Of a stretch of DNA of 64,000 nt, positions 47,831-60,662 are shown one piece after another. The stretch is taken from the NCBI GenBank assembly GCA_017163975.1, contig JAFFSR010000220.1:12232001-12296000 (forward strand). The letters run 5' to 3'. The notes beneath the pieces are model-generated. The model made no database searches, was not told where the DNA came from, and worked only from the letters and a program-made list of their open reading frames with translations. The position numbers were made by a program, and so were the translations under genes. This stretch comes from Anastatus disparis. Its lineage: Eukaryota; Arthropoda; Insecta; Hymenoptera; Eupelmidae. Position 1 is the first letter of the stretch; each line of letters begins with the position of its first letter.

Positions 47831-50800
47831 GCGCAGAAAAGTCACTTTTACGAGGCGATTAATTTTAATCAAGGAATGCAGGTATGAGCTTAAAAGGTTG
47901 AAAGATTATACGCTGACATTTTTATTGGTCAAGTTGGAAGTGCATGTATATATATACCGAATGACTAAAGCTTAAGGAATATTTGAGTTTGAATGGTAAG
48001 AAAAATTATTTTATTCGAGTTCGCTGAGAGTTGAGAAAGAAAACGTACGAATAATGAGGTAATGATGGATTATAATTACTGTTTATTAAGTTACATTTTT
48101 TTTTTATAATAAACGAGCTGAAAATTCAAATTTAAATTTATTATTCGCATTAAAATAAACGATAATTTATTGTTAAAAATGTTTCTTAATTTAATTTTTG
48201 TTTCAGAAAAATGTTACTCTTTTTATAATTTTAAATAATTTGAAAACAATGGTGATTGAATAAAATACACACGAAAACTCATATTATGAAAAAATAATAA
48301 CAAGCTAATCGTAAAAAAGAAAGTATATAGAATCTTAGGTATAATATCTTTTCTTCCAATAAACACATAAACTACCAACTCTTAAAGTACTTTTTCACCA
48401 TCGTAACAAATATTGAAGAATCTCTTCAGTATCTCGTAACGTAGAGCTAATTTTCATTAGTTTAATTTCTAATTTTATTAATAAAATTAATCTATATTTT
48501 CCTATTCTTTATGTAATAAAAATTAGCTTTTGAAGTAATTTGAGTAATCATAAAAAGTTAATTTATGATAAGTGTGATCAATATATTTTTGTCGTTAATA
48601 AAATTTGAAACGATAAAAAAAGTGATGAATAACAGTTGTTTTAAAATTTTTAAAGTACTTTTTGTTTTCTGTAAAATGAAAATGCAGTTTTTAAGTGATT
48701 TTTATTCACGCTCTTAAAAAAGTTTACGTACATTAGAAACTGGATGTTACAAAAGTTTTGAGACGCATGAGAAGATACAAAATTAGGGGAAAAGTGTAAA
48801 GTGGTTGCTACAGAAACTTGAAAAATAAAAAATAGGAATACCTTGATGATTTGCTCTTTTTTCTTTTTAGTTATAAAACAAATTTGAAAATAAAGCAAAA
48901 TTTCTAAGTGTTATTTTCTTTAAGTATAAGTGTATGCAAATAAATTCGTGGTGCTTGTTGATGAAGAAACATTTATTTAGTTTTACCATTCGTTTAACAT
49001 TTTTAAGATACTTTTAAATATAATTTCTTTTTTTTAACTTTATTTGTTTGCAGATTTTATCACGAGTAATGAAAATATAATGGAATTTTGAATTTTCAAG
49101 TGAATTTCATTTTAAATCTCATTAGCATACAATTAATGTAAATAAGAATATCAAATATTTTTATTTAAAAATTAATTTCAGAGGCTGCAATTAAAATCTC
49201 TGCGATTTCATAAAATAAATTTTGATGATATTAACTTTTTTAAACAAATGACGACTGGAAGTAATGAAGCATTTTATAAATTCGACATGGAACTCGTTTG
49301 GAAATTGCTTCGAGTTACTGTCAATAATTAATGTGACAACACCACGGTACATTTTAACAATAATTTTAAATGTAAATTAACAAATCGTATAATTAATGAA
49401 TATTTGCAGTTCTTGGTAGGATGGGTCCGACTGTACTCAAGGGAAGACCAATTAAAATTAAGAAGAATAAATATTTAAATTCGATATAAATTTTCAAAAT
49501 TTAAATTGTTTAAAGTTCAAATAATCCAATTTTCGTTTCTTAACTACTTGACTCCTTCGTTGTTGTTACTTTTATTCCTTTAATTTTAAGTTGTTAATGA
49601 TGGAAGATATCCTGGATGTATGAATATTTTTATCGGTGAATTTCTGGGCATAAGTACGATTGTCTATCGAGTAATTTTAGTTAAAAGGATGTAAAATATC
49701 TAGTATACAGTTTCCCATATTTTTTAATATTAACCAAAAAGTTATAATTATTATCTTTATATTAGACGTTTACTCTTTAATAAATAAAAAACATGATATA
49801 TAGATATTTCAAAAAAATTTGGTCAATGACGAAAAATTCGGGAGACTGGAATATCGGTAACTATGTACTAATCATATAACCAATTACATCACCTTCAATG
49901 ATTATATTTAACATCTTCTTATTGAGTTTGATTAAAAATAAAATAAATAATTTTTGAGCTTTTACTCATAAAATGTAAAGGACAATTTTAGGCTATAAAC
50001 TAAAGTTTCACGTGTAATTTTTCATATTACAAGACACAATTTGTAATATAAAATTTTGAACGAATCGATACTTTCATAAAATCAAATGCATATTACTTAT
50101 ACCATTAACCAAATTACATTGATCAATAAGCCCCATCGATATTTTGAACAAAACACCGTGCGATAGTTACAATGATTAAACTAAACGTTAGCTATGATTA
50201 TGTAAACAGTTACTTCACATGATCACATTATGTACATTACTAATTGTCAAATTATTCTGGGTGTTTACGAATAATCTCAGTATAACATCCGAACTTGTTT
50301 AAATAATCAGTTAACTTAATCAATTATTCCGCTGCATTTAGATAACGAATATCTAATTTCCAGGTTAACGTGGATTATAAGTAATGAATATTATGTATTT
50401 TGGGTTTAAAATTTATTTAGACGTTTAATGCGTGTACCTAATATTAAGTAATTGGGTGTCTGTTAAATCTGATACGTAGATTTTCGTAAATTTTGTAATA
50501 TTCGCGTACGTTTCTTTATCCGTTAGATGATTGTATTTATACAAAAATAAATACTTAACTTCTGATTACACAAAAAGTATTATCAAATGCACGAAATAAC
50601 ATCCAATTTTCTGTTTCTGTTTTTACCTATACATAAATCTAAAACTTTTTATTTTATATTTTTAAAAAATTATTCGAACGGGTTTTACAAAAATTCAATT
50701 AATAAATCATTTAATTTTTTTAGTATGCTATATCCAATGCATAAATCACTGAATGTTTTGCAATTAAGTTAAACAATTATCTGCGCTGCTATATCGAATT

Positions 50801-50950
50801 CAATTTATTTTTTACTTTAGTTTACAATAATTATATAGTTTTAACAACTCTTATAAGGAGAATATCCGGAAATTGGGATTATCAATAATTTTAGAAAAAT
50901 TAATAAGTATTTGCGATACAACATTAATGAATATACAATATTATAAAAGC
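47831..50950. other. AT-rich non-coding stretch, no gene seen
   Basis: Plain AT-rich DNA with no feature I can support. Confidence 0.45.
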
Positions 50951-51160
50951 GAGGTATCAGTGGCTCAGTCGGTAGAGCGTTGGATATTCGTATTCTCGAG
51001 AGCTCGAGTTCGAATCCCGCTCTCGGCGACCGATTGATACAAGCACCTCTGTATACGATGCAAGTGCTTTGATTACAAACGCATTGAGAAACCTCCGTCG
51101 CTAATTAGTATTAAAATTTCAACATAAATACAGCAACGTTAAATAAAATTTTAAAAAAAC
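50951..51160 (+). mobile_element. tRNA-derived SINE, copy 5
   Basis: This is a well-preserved copy. The A box is TGGCTCAGTCGG (50,961-50,972) and the B box GAGTTCGAATCC (51,006-51,017), followed by CGCTCTCGGCGACCGATTGA. The D-arm (GCTC...GAGC) can form. The body (ACAAGCACCTCTGTA..., AAGTGCTTTGATTACAAACGCATTGAG) leads to ATAAATACAGCAACGTTAAAT and an A-rich tail at about 51,150-51,160. Together with copy 6 it is the best template for a consensus. Confidence 0.92.
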
Positions 51161-52560
51161 TATAGTACGTCTAGATTAATTGTTTTCTATTTGTATCTTT
51201 TTTTTATTTTTTTTTTAATGAAATTAAAAAAAAATCTAGCACTCAAAATTTCTAAAGTTACAAATTATTTTTTTTTTTTTTGAATTTCGAAACTTTTAAA
51301 AAAAAATTAAGTTTGGTTTAAAACGCACAACTTTAAAAAAAAATATTTTAAAAGATTTTTAGCAGAATGTAATGGAACTTAAAATCAAAACCTTTTGATT
51401 TAAAATACAAAGAATTCTAAAAAGACCAATTGGTTCAAAAGTTATGAAAAAATAATTTTGTTTATCTTAGAAAAATTAAGTTCTGAAGCGAATAAAGGCG
51501 ACTTTCTTCAAATTTTTTTATGAGAAAAAATATCCTAGAGTAAAAAAAATCCTAATTCCTTATACCTGTACATTTTCTCTATCAGCATACAACACTCATT
51601 TTCTAGTACAATCACCTCTTTGCCATTTCTATATTTACATAATGAATGATATTTTTTTTCTTTTTCGTAATCATTCTTATAAATGTATAATATAAGAAAA
51701 AAAGTGATTATTTTACGTTGTACTTTGTATAGCATAAGCTACAAATTTACATTAAATAATATTATACAAGTTTGTATTAAAGTTACGACGAGTCGTCGTC
51801 AAGTGTAAGATAAATATTAACTTTAAACAAGGTAACTAAATATAACAAACTGAATATTATATTTTATACTTCTACTTTGTTTTACAAGAAAATTTATTTT
51901 CATTATTCTTAAAACATCCGTATCAAAGAACATAACGTGAAATCGTAAAATAAGAAAGTAGATTAAATACCTTTTTTAGTTGGGTGAATTGTTTCTTATT
52001 TAATATTTTCATATGGATAAAAATAAAATTTGATTTTTGTCTGCTTATTTGTTATGTATAAATCTCTAACAGTCATACCTTAATTATTGGATCACAAAGT
52101 AATCGAACAGTACACAAAAAAATTTATTTTTTTCATATTGTTAAACAAAATTTCATGTTGAACAATATACGAAAATTAGACTGCATCTACTAAAAGCGCT
52201 AATAAAAAATCAAACTTAGGGCCTTAACACTTATAACAAAAAAATGTGCACTAATATGAAATATTTTATTATTGATTTTATAACTATAATTAAATTTTAT
52301 TTAAAAAAAAATACCTGTGATCTACGACTAATAACATCCTAATTGACATGATGGCTTTTTAGTTGATTTGAGTTTACAGAAATCTATTACGTAAAAGCTA
52401 ATATTAAATATTTGAGTTTCCATAAATCTTTTCTCACTCTGCTATTATCAGTGAATTTATACGTTTTTCACTCATCTATAAAAACATTGCAATTAGCGTT
52501 ACATTCTTTTCTTTTTCATCAAATTTTCAGTCTTTTTTATATGTAAAAAATAAGGTGTCA
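51161..52560. other. AT-rich non-coding stretch, no gene seen
   Basis: Several poly-A and poly-T runs (51,197-51,310) and otherwise plain AT-rich sequence. Confidence 0.45.
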
Positions 52561-52672
52561 ATAGGGTATGAATCCCAGTTACTGTGCCTGAACCTTATTC
52601 TGTGCTTTCCATTTAAATACATGTAAAGCACAGAATTAGGTTCAGGCACAGTAACCGGGACTCATACCCTAT
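52561..52672 (-). ncRNA. Candidate RNA hairpin: 48-bp stem, 16-nt loop
   Basis: The left arm (52,561-52,608) and right arm (52,625-52,672) are reverse complements at 45 of 48 positions with no gaps, around a 16-nt loop. Of the three differences, two become G-U wobbles if the minus strand is transcribed, leaving one mismatch; on the plus strand the same two are A-C mismatches. The arms include ACTGTGCCTGAACC and GGTTCAGGCACAGT. The stem is longer than a usual animal pre-miRNA, so a hairpin-RNA, a palindromic micro-MITE or a recent inverted duplication are all open. No terminal duplication is seen. Confidence 0.45.
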
Positions 52673-53880
52673 CTCTCAGATTTCCATTATTTGAAATTCA
52701 AACTTTCTATTAGACACAGCGAAAGATGTGTGTACGTCTGTATATGCGTGAGCGTGACTTCATGGATGTGACAAATTTCTTAAGAAATTTACATCTTATG
52801 CTTTACTATATATTATAACTCTTTATACATAAGATGTGTCGAGAAGCTGATCACGTCGTATGTCTTTTTCCATGTTTGGTGCATCCACTTTACTTCTCAT
52901 ACAAAACCATCATTCCATCTTTATCCATCTCCATCTAGCCATCTACATCTCTTTATCTCCCTCTCGTCTCTTTTTCTTTTCTTCACGTGTTAGAAGGAAA
53001 TTCATTTCGTGCAAGGACGATCGAACGACAGATGAGAAAAGACGAAGTGAAGCTTGGCGCGTGCGAGAATGAAAAAGGGAGAGAGCTTTTACTCTTTTTC
53101 GTAATTGCTGCGCCTCCAGCAAATGAGTGCTCCAAATCGATTTGACGGCTTGATTTTTGCTGCCACTGATAAAAAAAAAAAAGAATCCAAGAGGAAGACT
53201 CCTGAAAGATAAAGAAAAAAAGATTTTTTTTTTTTATGGAACGTTCTTTGCCGCACTTTGGTTCTTGCTTATTAAAGGCTTTCAATGGTAATTAATCATT
53301 ATCACATAAGTCGATGGCTTCTTTTTGTCTTGAGATTATTTTTTAATTTTATTAGTTTTGATTGAAGTTAAAATATTACGCCTTGTTGGAATTGATAAAG
53401 TGTTACTAAAGAAGTGCCATAATTAACTGCGATTTTTATTTGTTAAAAAAGGAATAATAACATAAATGAGAATCATATTCGAGTATCAATTTAAAAACTT
53501 CAAAAACTGGAAAAAAACTTAATTGAAAAAAAAATTTTTAACATTTCAACCTGATATTTTACAAATAATTTTGCTTATGATATTTACAGAATAAACAAAA
53601 TAGTAGAAATAATTTGAATCAGATAATACTTCATAGCGCACATATTTTTTACAAACATCATCATCTTAAATTGCCGGTAATAAAAAAATGCTGGGATTTA
53701 GAGAGAAAAAAAGAAAGGTTTAATTCATTTTATTATGATGGCTCTTCTCGTCTGGCATTTAAATCACGAAACCACATACCAATTCCATAAAAATCCTCCT
53801 TCACCAAGGGGTGAAATTCAACAGTGCTGAAAATCTACATATACTTTCAACAGGCTCCCTTAGTCCAGAAACGCTTTTAC
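52673..53880. other. Non-coding stretch
   Basis: A T/C-rich patch (52,905-52,985), a less AT-rich interval (52,980-53,160) with overlapping frames on both strands that match nothing known, and AT-rich sequence beyond. No gene is supported. Confidence 0.4.
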
Positions 53881-54170
53881 TCTCGTTCAACGTAAGTGGG
53901 GGAAAAGGGGGGGGGGAAGACATTGAAAAAGAGAATAAAACGAAGGGAAAAAAAGAAGAGGGGAAAGAGAGGAATAAAGATGATGGGATCACCTTAACGC
54001 TAGTGACACCGGAAGCGGAAAGAGGGGATCTACAGGATATGTACGATACGCTACGGAAATACGACAGGGAAAAGTTGCTTTTCTACTTTACGAAGAAGAA
54101 GTAGAAGCAGAAGGAGGAGAAGAAAAGGTGGAGGAGGAAAGTTGATCCACCGTAACGAGACGACGCTGAG
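53881..54170. repeat. Purine-rich block with G10 run
   Basis: The plus strand is nearly all purine over long stretches (53,895-53,980 and 54,090-54,145), including ten consecutive G at 53,907-53,916. A 97-codon frame through it begins at GTG, so it is not a complete eukaryotic gene. Its tail (54,000-54,100) is less repetitive but unrecognised. GTAAGT at 53,892 is a donor-like word. Confidence 0.55.
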
Positions 54171-54969
54171 TAATAGCTTGGCGAGTATGGCGAATTAAGA
54201 GGGATGACTTCTTCCTCCGAGGAAAATGAGGTATACGGAGAAGAAAGTAGGAAGGAAAGAGGGAAAATTCGTCGAAAGATAAAAATTTTCAAATATTTGA
54301 GATGTGGTTTCACGCCAGTAAATATAATCTCGCGGAGAATTTCAATTTTTATATGTACGCAATATAAAGTAAAGATTTTAGAAATTTTTTCAAGGGGAAT
54401 TCTGTTTGAGTAAAAGAATACAAAGTTCATTTGTCAACTGAAATTGATACATAAGAAATAGAGCTTTTTTAATGATTTTTTTTTCCTTTGTTTTTTAGCA
54501 TTTACAAGTTAAATTTTTAAAATTAAAACCTTTTTTTCAAGTCAATCTCCTTAATTCCATTTACTATTCATTATTTTATCTTCAATCGTATACGTATCAA
54601 ATAGTACGTAAAGGTAATAGCATTACTCGATACAGTTTAAAATCTTTGCTTTTAACCTAAATTTCGTGTAACATTACTAGCTACATTTACTGTCACGTTG
54701 TATTGAAAGAAAAAAAGAACGAGAGAAAAAAATATAACATGAAAAAAAAACCTCTTACTTAAAAGAGAAAGACTTAAAGAACAGGCAACTAAAAAAAGAG
54801 AAAAATAAAAAAAAAAAGTGAAATGAAAATGGAACAGGCATTGGAATGCGAGGTTTTCATCTTGGTATATACGTGAGCGCACAGCAAGAGATCTGAAACA
54901 TGCCTGCCTTTGAAGCATATTCTCGGTAATTCGTTTTGTCGTAATGCCTTATAGCTTGAAGAGAGAAAA

Positions 54970-54970
<1 letters not shown>
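54171..54970. other. AT-rich non-coding stretch
   Basis: A-rich at 54,715-54,830 and otherwise unremarkable. No gene is supported. Confidence 0.4.

Positions 54971-54994
<24 letters not shown>
54971..54994. repeat. (GA)12 microsatellite
   Basis: A perfect GA array in a purine-rich stretch, followed by a GGCGCGCGGG word at about 55,018-55,027. Confidence 0.93.
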
Positions 54995-55001
<7 letters not shown>

Positions 55002-58000
55002 GTACAATTTTCGCTCTGGCGCGCGGGTCAAAGGAAAGACCGTTTGGCTGTTCGGCAATGCGTTACACTATGCCTACTGCCCGCATTTTTTTAACCTAAT
55101 TTCTCTTTTTTTTTTATTATGTATTTCTTATTTTTTTATTTTTTTTTATTTATTTTTTTTCATTTTTTTCCCCTTTTACCATTCACTGAATTATTCGAAA
55201 TTAGAATTTATGTTAGTGGTTGATTGAATTGATATTTTTTCTTTACTATTTTATTTTTAACAAAAGATTATAATTACATTTTTCTTCAAGTTTGTGTATT
55301 TACAGTGTTTATGTAATACTTAAAAAATCTTGTGAAGAATATACTTTATCATAGTTTTATGTTTCTTATCCAAAAACTATTCTTTTTTTTACATAATTTC
55401 AAAAAAATATTTTTTTTTATTTTCAAGCAAAAGTATACGTTGGAATTCTAAAAGTATAAATTCTTTCAAAATAAAATCATATTGATTGAATTTTAAAGTG
55501 AATTTAAAGATAAAAAAATATATTCAACATTAATTGAACGGCATATTAAGCTTTTTATTATAAAATTTATTCGTATAAGAAAAAATATAGTTCATAGCTT
55601 AATTTTAAAAAAATAATTAATAAATACTCGCATTAAAAACACTTGTAAACTGCAAGAATGATGTAGAATTTCTATGATTTCAAGTAGCATTTAAATATTA
55701 GTTCACATGTAGAAAATAATTACTATTAATGTACAATAGTCTTAATGACTATATGCAGTATGTCTAATATATTCTTAATTCAGTAATCGTTCCAAGAAAT
55801 GTATACTTACACGCACGTATAAAACGCTGCTTTGGTATAACGCTATGTCGGATTTTCTCAATTAACATAGATCTGCATACATAATTAGACCCATTGTGCA
55901 CAAATATTAAATGTGTTGTTTATTTTTTAACTTTTATTATATTTGAAAATATTTCACTAAGAAGGATTAAAATTGTTGAATTTATTATATAATAATCATA
56001 CAATTTCTATGAATAAAATTATTTGAAAAAATTTGAATTTCTTCAAGTATTTTTCGAAGAACACTACGTTGAAGCTTTTTGTCAGAATTAACTAAAATAA
56101 TTACGGTTTTTCAGTAACTTGAAAATTAATTTTCTGAAAACCACACCAAAATCGTTGTACCTTAGAAAAAATTAAAAAAAAAAAAATTGATGCTTAAATA
56201 TTACATCTATTCAGTAAAATATTAGATTATATTTTTTTATTTAAAAAAAAATAAATTAAAATCAGACATTCTAAAAAAGGCATATTACAAAATTGTTAAT
56301 TTTCCCATTCGTGTAAAATACGTGCCACAGCTGAAAATATTAATTTTGCTTTTGCTTTTTGTATTGTTGCGAATTAAATTTCTGGTTTTGGCGTATACCA
56401 TTTGTTGAAAATGTAAAAGCAAGTCAACAAAGCTATTTCCTTTTATGAAGAACCAACATAATCAATGTTAGCCTTGCCAAGAAACAAAATTCAATCTACT
56501 TTGTAAATTTTTATATATCATCTAAATTTTAATGCAATATTTAGATTGTTTAAACTTTTTTTCATAATTAATTGTTTAGACTTTTTTATACCAGGTATGG
56601 ATATATTTTCTTTAAAATTTAATAATTTCATGCAATTATTTCTGTTACAAACTTTTCATTCTTTCGTTTCAAATTACTTTTGGAGTATAATAAGCAGTTC
56701 TATGCTCCATAAATTTATTTCGTAGAATAATTATTAGACTTTTTATTTTGAATTTGAAATAAATGTAGATCAAATTTCTCTGATCTTTGTGAAATAACCT
56801 GTTTATTTCAAAAGAATTTAAATTGAAGTACATTCAAAAAATAAAATATATGGAATTGTTTTCTTTCGAATTCCTATGTAAATAAAAATAATATCGGAAT
56901 TAATATCTTATTTTCGGTCTTTTCAAGTTGAGAACGTACAAAAGAAAATTTTACATGAAAGCAACAATAAATTCAACGATAAATATCAAACTAAATATGA
57001 CTACAAAAAAAAGGCACATCAGCAAGTAAGTGAAGGGAAAATTTAAAAAAAAACTAAAAGTTCAGAAAAAAAAATACCAAGGAAAAAAAGGAAGACAAAT
57101 AGAAAAGAAGAAAAGGTAGAACATGAAGCCCGAAGCATTGGACACGGGCCAGTCGTCGTGTTTTAAGATATTACTTTTCGGCTGTTTACCCCCGTAAATG
57201 TTGACTTGAAAAAAAAAGAAAGAGAGAGAGAAAACGAAGGTACACGGGAAGAACTAGTTTATCCAAAGGAGAAATAGAAAAAAAATAAAAGAAAAAACAA
57301 ACATACTTTTCTGCATAGGCAACGTATATATGAGGAACTTTTCGTGACATACACAAGATGTACTCATTTCAGGTATTTCGACCGCGAGTAGTTTTCCAAT
57401 TTTCTTCATTTAACCTATTTATTTCTTCTTTCGTGAATCATTTTTTTGTTTATATTTTAGATTTTTGTAGATTTAACAACATAATAGGTAAAACTTTGGA
57501 TAAACATGGATTTTTTAAAGAAAAATATTCAAAACGTAAAGAGAATGTATAAAAAGTATCTCATGGTTCTTTGGTTAAAATGAAAATGTTTACTTCCTTC
57601 TACGAAACAAAGCAAAAATTCACTTTATTTTATTAAAGTTCGTAAAAAAAAATTCGCCGAGAAAATTTCGTAATTTGATAATATTACATTGTCTACCATG
57701 GTGGAAAGTATAAAGCACTTCGGTGCAGCGGTTATGCTTAATAAATGAACAAACTATAATTTTATTAAATATATTTGTTCATACGCAAAATTAAAATACA
57801 AAACAATCTGCTTGGCGTATTATTAAATTATTATTAATTAATATTTTATTGCTTGTACCAGAAGATGTATAAAATTTTAACGAGATTTGTAAAATATCTT
57901 TATAATGTTAAACCCAACCTTGATAATTGCATTTGCGTACTATCTTTGTACTATGTACTTCACTTTATATTCAATTTACCATCACTTTACTTAATATAAT

Positions 58001-58450
58001 TTGAATCATTGCATTTCGTTTTTAATCTTACGTGTTTCTGCACGTTTAAAAATGTATACTTTTATTTGACGTCAAAATGTTTACGTTTCGATAAATATTT
58101 TTGAAGCATATTAAAATTAAAAAAAAGTAAATCATATCGACAATATTTTAGTTCGTATATATACTGTTTTACCAAAATTACTTTTAATGATGTAATAAAA
58201 TTGAAAATAAAATCGTTATTAAAAGCAATTCAACTAGTTTGCAAAATCACGGAGAGAAAAGAAAAATAGAATTTTGTCAAAAAAAGTTTTTAGCTTATTA
58301 AATCTTGAAGTCTTATTTCACGTTAGTCTAAAGATGGAGCGTCAAAATATTAAAGAACTTTAAAATTTGAAACAAGTCTTTATAGTAATTGTTAAAAAGT
58401 AAAATAATTTCAATGAAATATATGAAACAACAGCTATAAATGACGATAGC
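54995..58450. other. AT-rich non-coding stretch, no gene seen
   Basis: T-rich run at 55,085-55,175, A-rich run at 57,005-57,120 and 57,205-57,300; otherwise AT-rich sequence without coding, RNA or element signal. Confidence 0.45.
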
Positions 58451-58720
58451 TCACACATCGTAATAAACACGATGTTACTTTGATCGTAAGCATGCATAAG
58501 TGGGCGATAAGCAGAGAACTTAGATTCGATCACGTTGCACCCAGCAGCAGCAGCAGTAGCACCAGCCAGCATCACCTACTACTCCAAAAGCCCTCCCCCA
58601 TACAACACCTTGTACAGTAACTGACATACGCTTCTAACCTTCCTCCCAGGCATTAAAGCGAACATTGAATTAGTCTCTTGTGTAACATCAGAGTACTGTC
58701 ATACCTCAGACAGTTGCTAA
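58451..58720 (+). other. GC-richer patch with CAG repeat; possible short exon
   Basis: This interval has balanced composition and a (CAG)n-like run (about 58,543-58,560). In one plus-strand frame about 37 codons are open from about 58,516 to a TGA near 58,620. The product contains an Ala run and ends with a Ser/Pro/Tyr-rich segment including SPPPYNTLY, which contains a PPxY-type word (the class of motif bound by WW domains). No good acceptor or start is visible, the opposite strand is also open, and I recognise no family. A terminal exon, conserved regulatory DNA and chance are all possible. Confidence 0.2.
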
Positions 58721-60465
58721 TCAAGATCAAGAACGTCCTTCATATTATATGTTCATACGTTATATTGCAAAATTAAATATCTTTAATTTTAAATATGCCA
58801 TTTTTATAGAAACTTACTTATTTAGAATTTTTTGTACATTTTAAATGTAAATTATGTTATTATTGATAACTTAAATCTATTTTAATATTTTCTTTTTTAT
58901 AAATTTACATTTCTTATTAAATTAGTTTAAAATTACGAAAATAATTTGAAATTCTCACGTATCTATTCTATTTTAACAAAGTATTATGTAGATGAAATAT
59001 AACATATTGATGAATATTTAAATCACTTTATTTATCGAACACAAAACTCATTATCCTATGATCAAATTGACTTTTTACATTTCTGAAATCACCGCGACTC
59101 TTAATATATTAATACACTTACCGTCACCAATAGTATAAAATTAAAGTAAAAAGCAAAATTTCGTTTTATTAATTACAGTAACGTTAAAATTTTTTCTCCG
59201 TTTCATTATGCGTGCATGCATAAAACTTTGTTGAAATATAAATTCAATGCGATTATTTCAGGTCCGTGAAGAAACATTTTTTAACGTCACGACACCGAGA
59301 GCATAAAGATTTAAGGTAGCGAAATGCTTTTGCCACGTACGTATATAGTTTACAAACGTTTATCTTAAAAACATTTTTCCTTGGGAACACACGGTCACGC
59401 GGAAAGAAGAAAAAAAAGAGCACCAAGCGAAAGGAAGCGTTAAAATATGAAAATTCTAAAAGAGTCGCTTTTGGGAGGAAAGCATCGCCCAAGATTTTAC
59501 GATCATATAAACTGATGTACAAGCTCAGGTGAAGTTTGCTCTCTAGTTTTGTTAACTTTTTTTTTCGTTTTTCTTCTTCAAGTGCATTAACCACAATCCC
59601 ATTTATATTTGTAGGTCTAATTTATTCATAAATGATTTCTGAAGCTGTGTAATGTCTTATTTTTCGTGCTGACAGTGGTAGAATATTTAACTTAAATCTC
59701 AAATTTAAGATTTTATATAGTTTTTAGGTATTATTTTTTCATTTTGAAAGGAATATTTTTAATAGAATGAAATTATACAATTTTCTTTATATAACTCTCG
59801 ATTTAATTGAAATTATCTAGGTATATCATTAATGAAAGATTATTTTTTAAATACAGCTAGTTGCTATCATTACGCATAGGAAATTAAATTTGAAAATTGA
59901 ATAATAATTGAATAATAATTGAATAAAATTGGTTTTTATGTTTCTTATAATTTAGAAAAATGTGTATATAAAAATATTAATTTATGTTTTATGGATTAAA
60001 ATTTTAATATGTATAAGCAAAGATGAACTTGAAATTCGCTAAGTCTCTGAGCCTTGTATACGTCGTTTATTGTTATATATTGTTTGCAACATGCATTAAG
60101 CATTACTTATACAGTATATAAGTATATACTGAATTCTTACAATATATACAAGTTTACAAGATGTTAAAAGAATCATTGAACTTTCAGTATATTTTCCTTA
60201 TTTGCATATACCGGCAAATAATTATATTATCGAGGAAAGAAATAAGTGAAATAACAATCATCAAAAACGTGAAAAAAAATAATTACATTAAAGGAGTATG
60301 AAAGTAGATAAAAAATTATTACTTCAAAATAGAAATTAGACATCTTATTCTTTAAGAGTATATAACGGGTTGAAATTTTCAAAACATTCAATTTGAAAGG
60401 AAATACCTATATAAATATGATTGAAATAATAAAAAAGTTAAAAGAAGATAAAATTCAACCATCTC
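58721..60465. other. AT-rich non-coding stretch
   Basis: A tiny tandem (11-bp ATTGAATAATA, three copies) lies at 59,897-59,928, and a perfect short palindrome CAGTATATA-AG-TATATACTG at about 60,113-60,132. A minus-strand frame at 59,253-59,594 is Lys/Phe-rich and unrecognised. Confidence 0.45.
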
Positions 60466-60662
60466 TTTTTTTTTAATTATTTAACGTCGCTGTATTTATG
60501 CTATTATCACGATGCTAATTAGCGACGGAGGTATTCAGTGTGTTTGAATAAAGCACGTGTAACCTACAGTGGTGCTTGTGTCAATCGGTCGAGAGCGGGA
60601 TTCGAACTCGAGTCCTCGAGATTATGAATCCATCGCTCTACCGACTGAGCCACTGACGACCT
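60466..60662 (-). mobile_element. tRNA-derived SINE, copy 6
   Basis: On the minus strand this copy has a perfect A box (TGGCTCAGTCGG, complement of 60,641-60,652) and B box (GAGTTCGAATCC, complement of 60,598-60,609). It begins GGTCGTCAG and, where other copies read GGCGACC after the B box, it reads GACC. With that GCG restored from its relatives, the first and last seven bases of the head pair as a tRNA acceptor stem with one G-U. The anticodon-loop position reads TTCATAA. The body ends ATAAATACAGCGACGTTAAAT. Overall it is the least degraded copy. Confidence 0.93.

Noticed and set aside
50951..51030. Functional tRNA gene at the SINE heads
   Set aside because: The heads have A and B boxes but eroded anticodon and T stems, differ between copies, and continue into a shared 3' body and A-rich tail, so they are SINEs.
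53892..53897. Isolated GTAAGT splice-donor words as exon evidence
   Set aside because: The hexamer is expected many times in 64 kb by chance; without acceptor, frame and transcript support it means little.
53811..54104. 97-codon plus-strand frame with a less repetitive C-terminal part
   Set aside because: Begins at GTG, has no ATG before the last quarter, crosses a G10 run and purine-rich DNA; I could not support an exon model beyond one GTAAGT word.
57700..57790. Inverted pair around GAACAAACT...ATTTGTTC
   Set aside because: Only about 12 of 17 positions match, within chance for AT-rich DNA.
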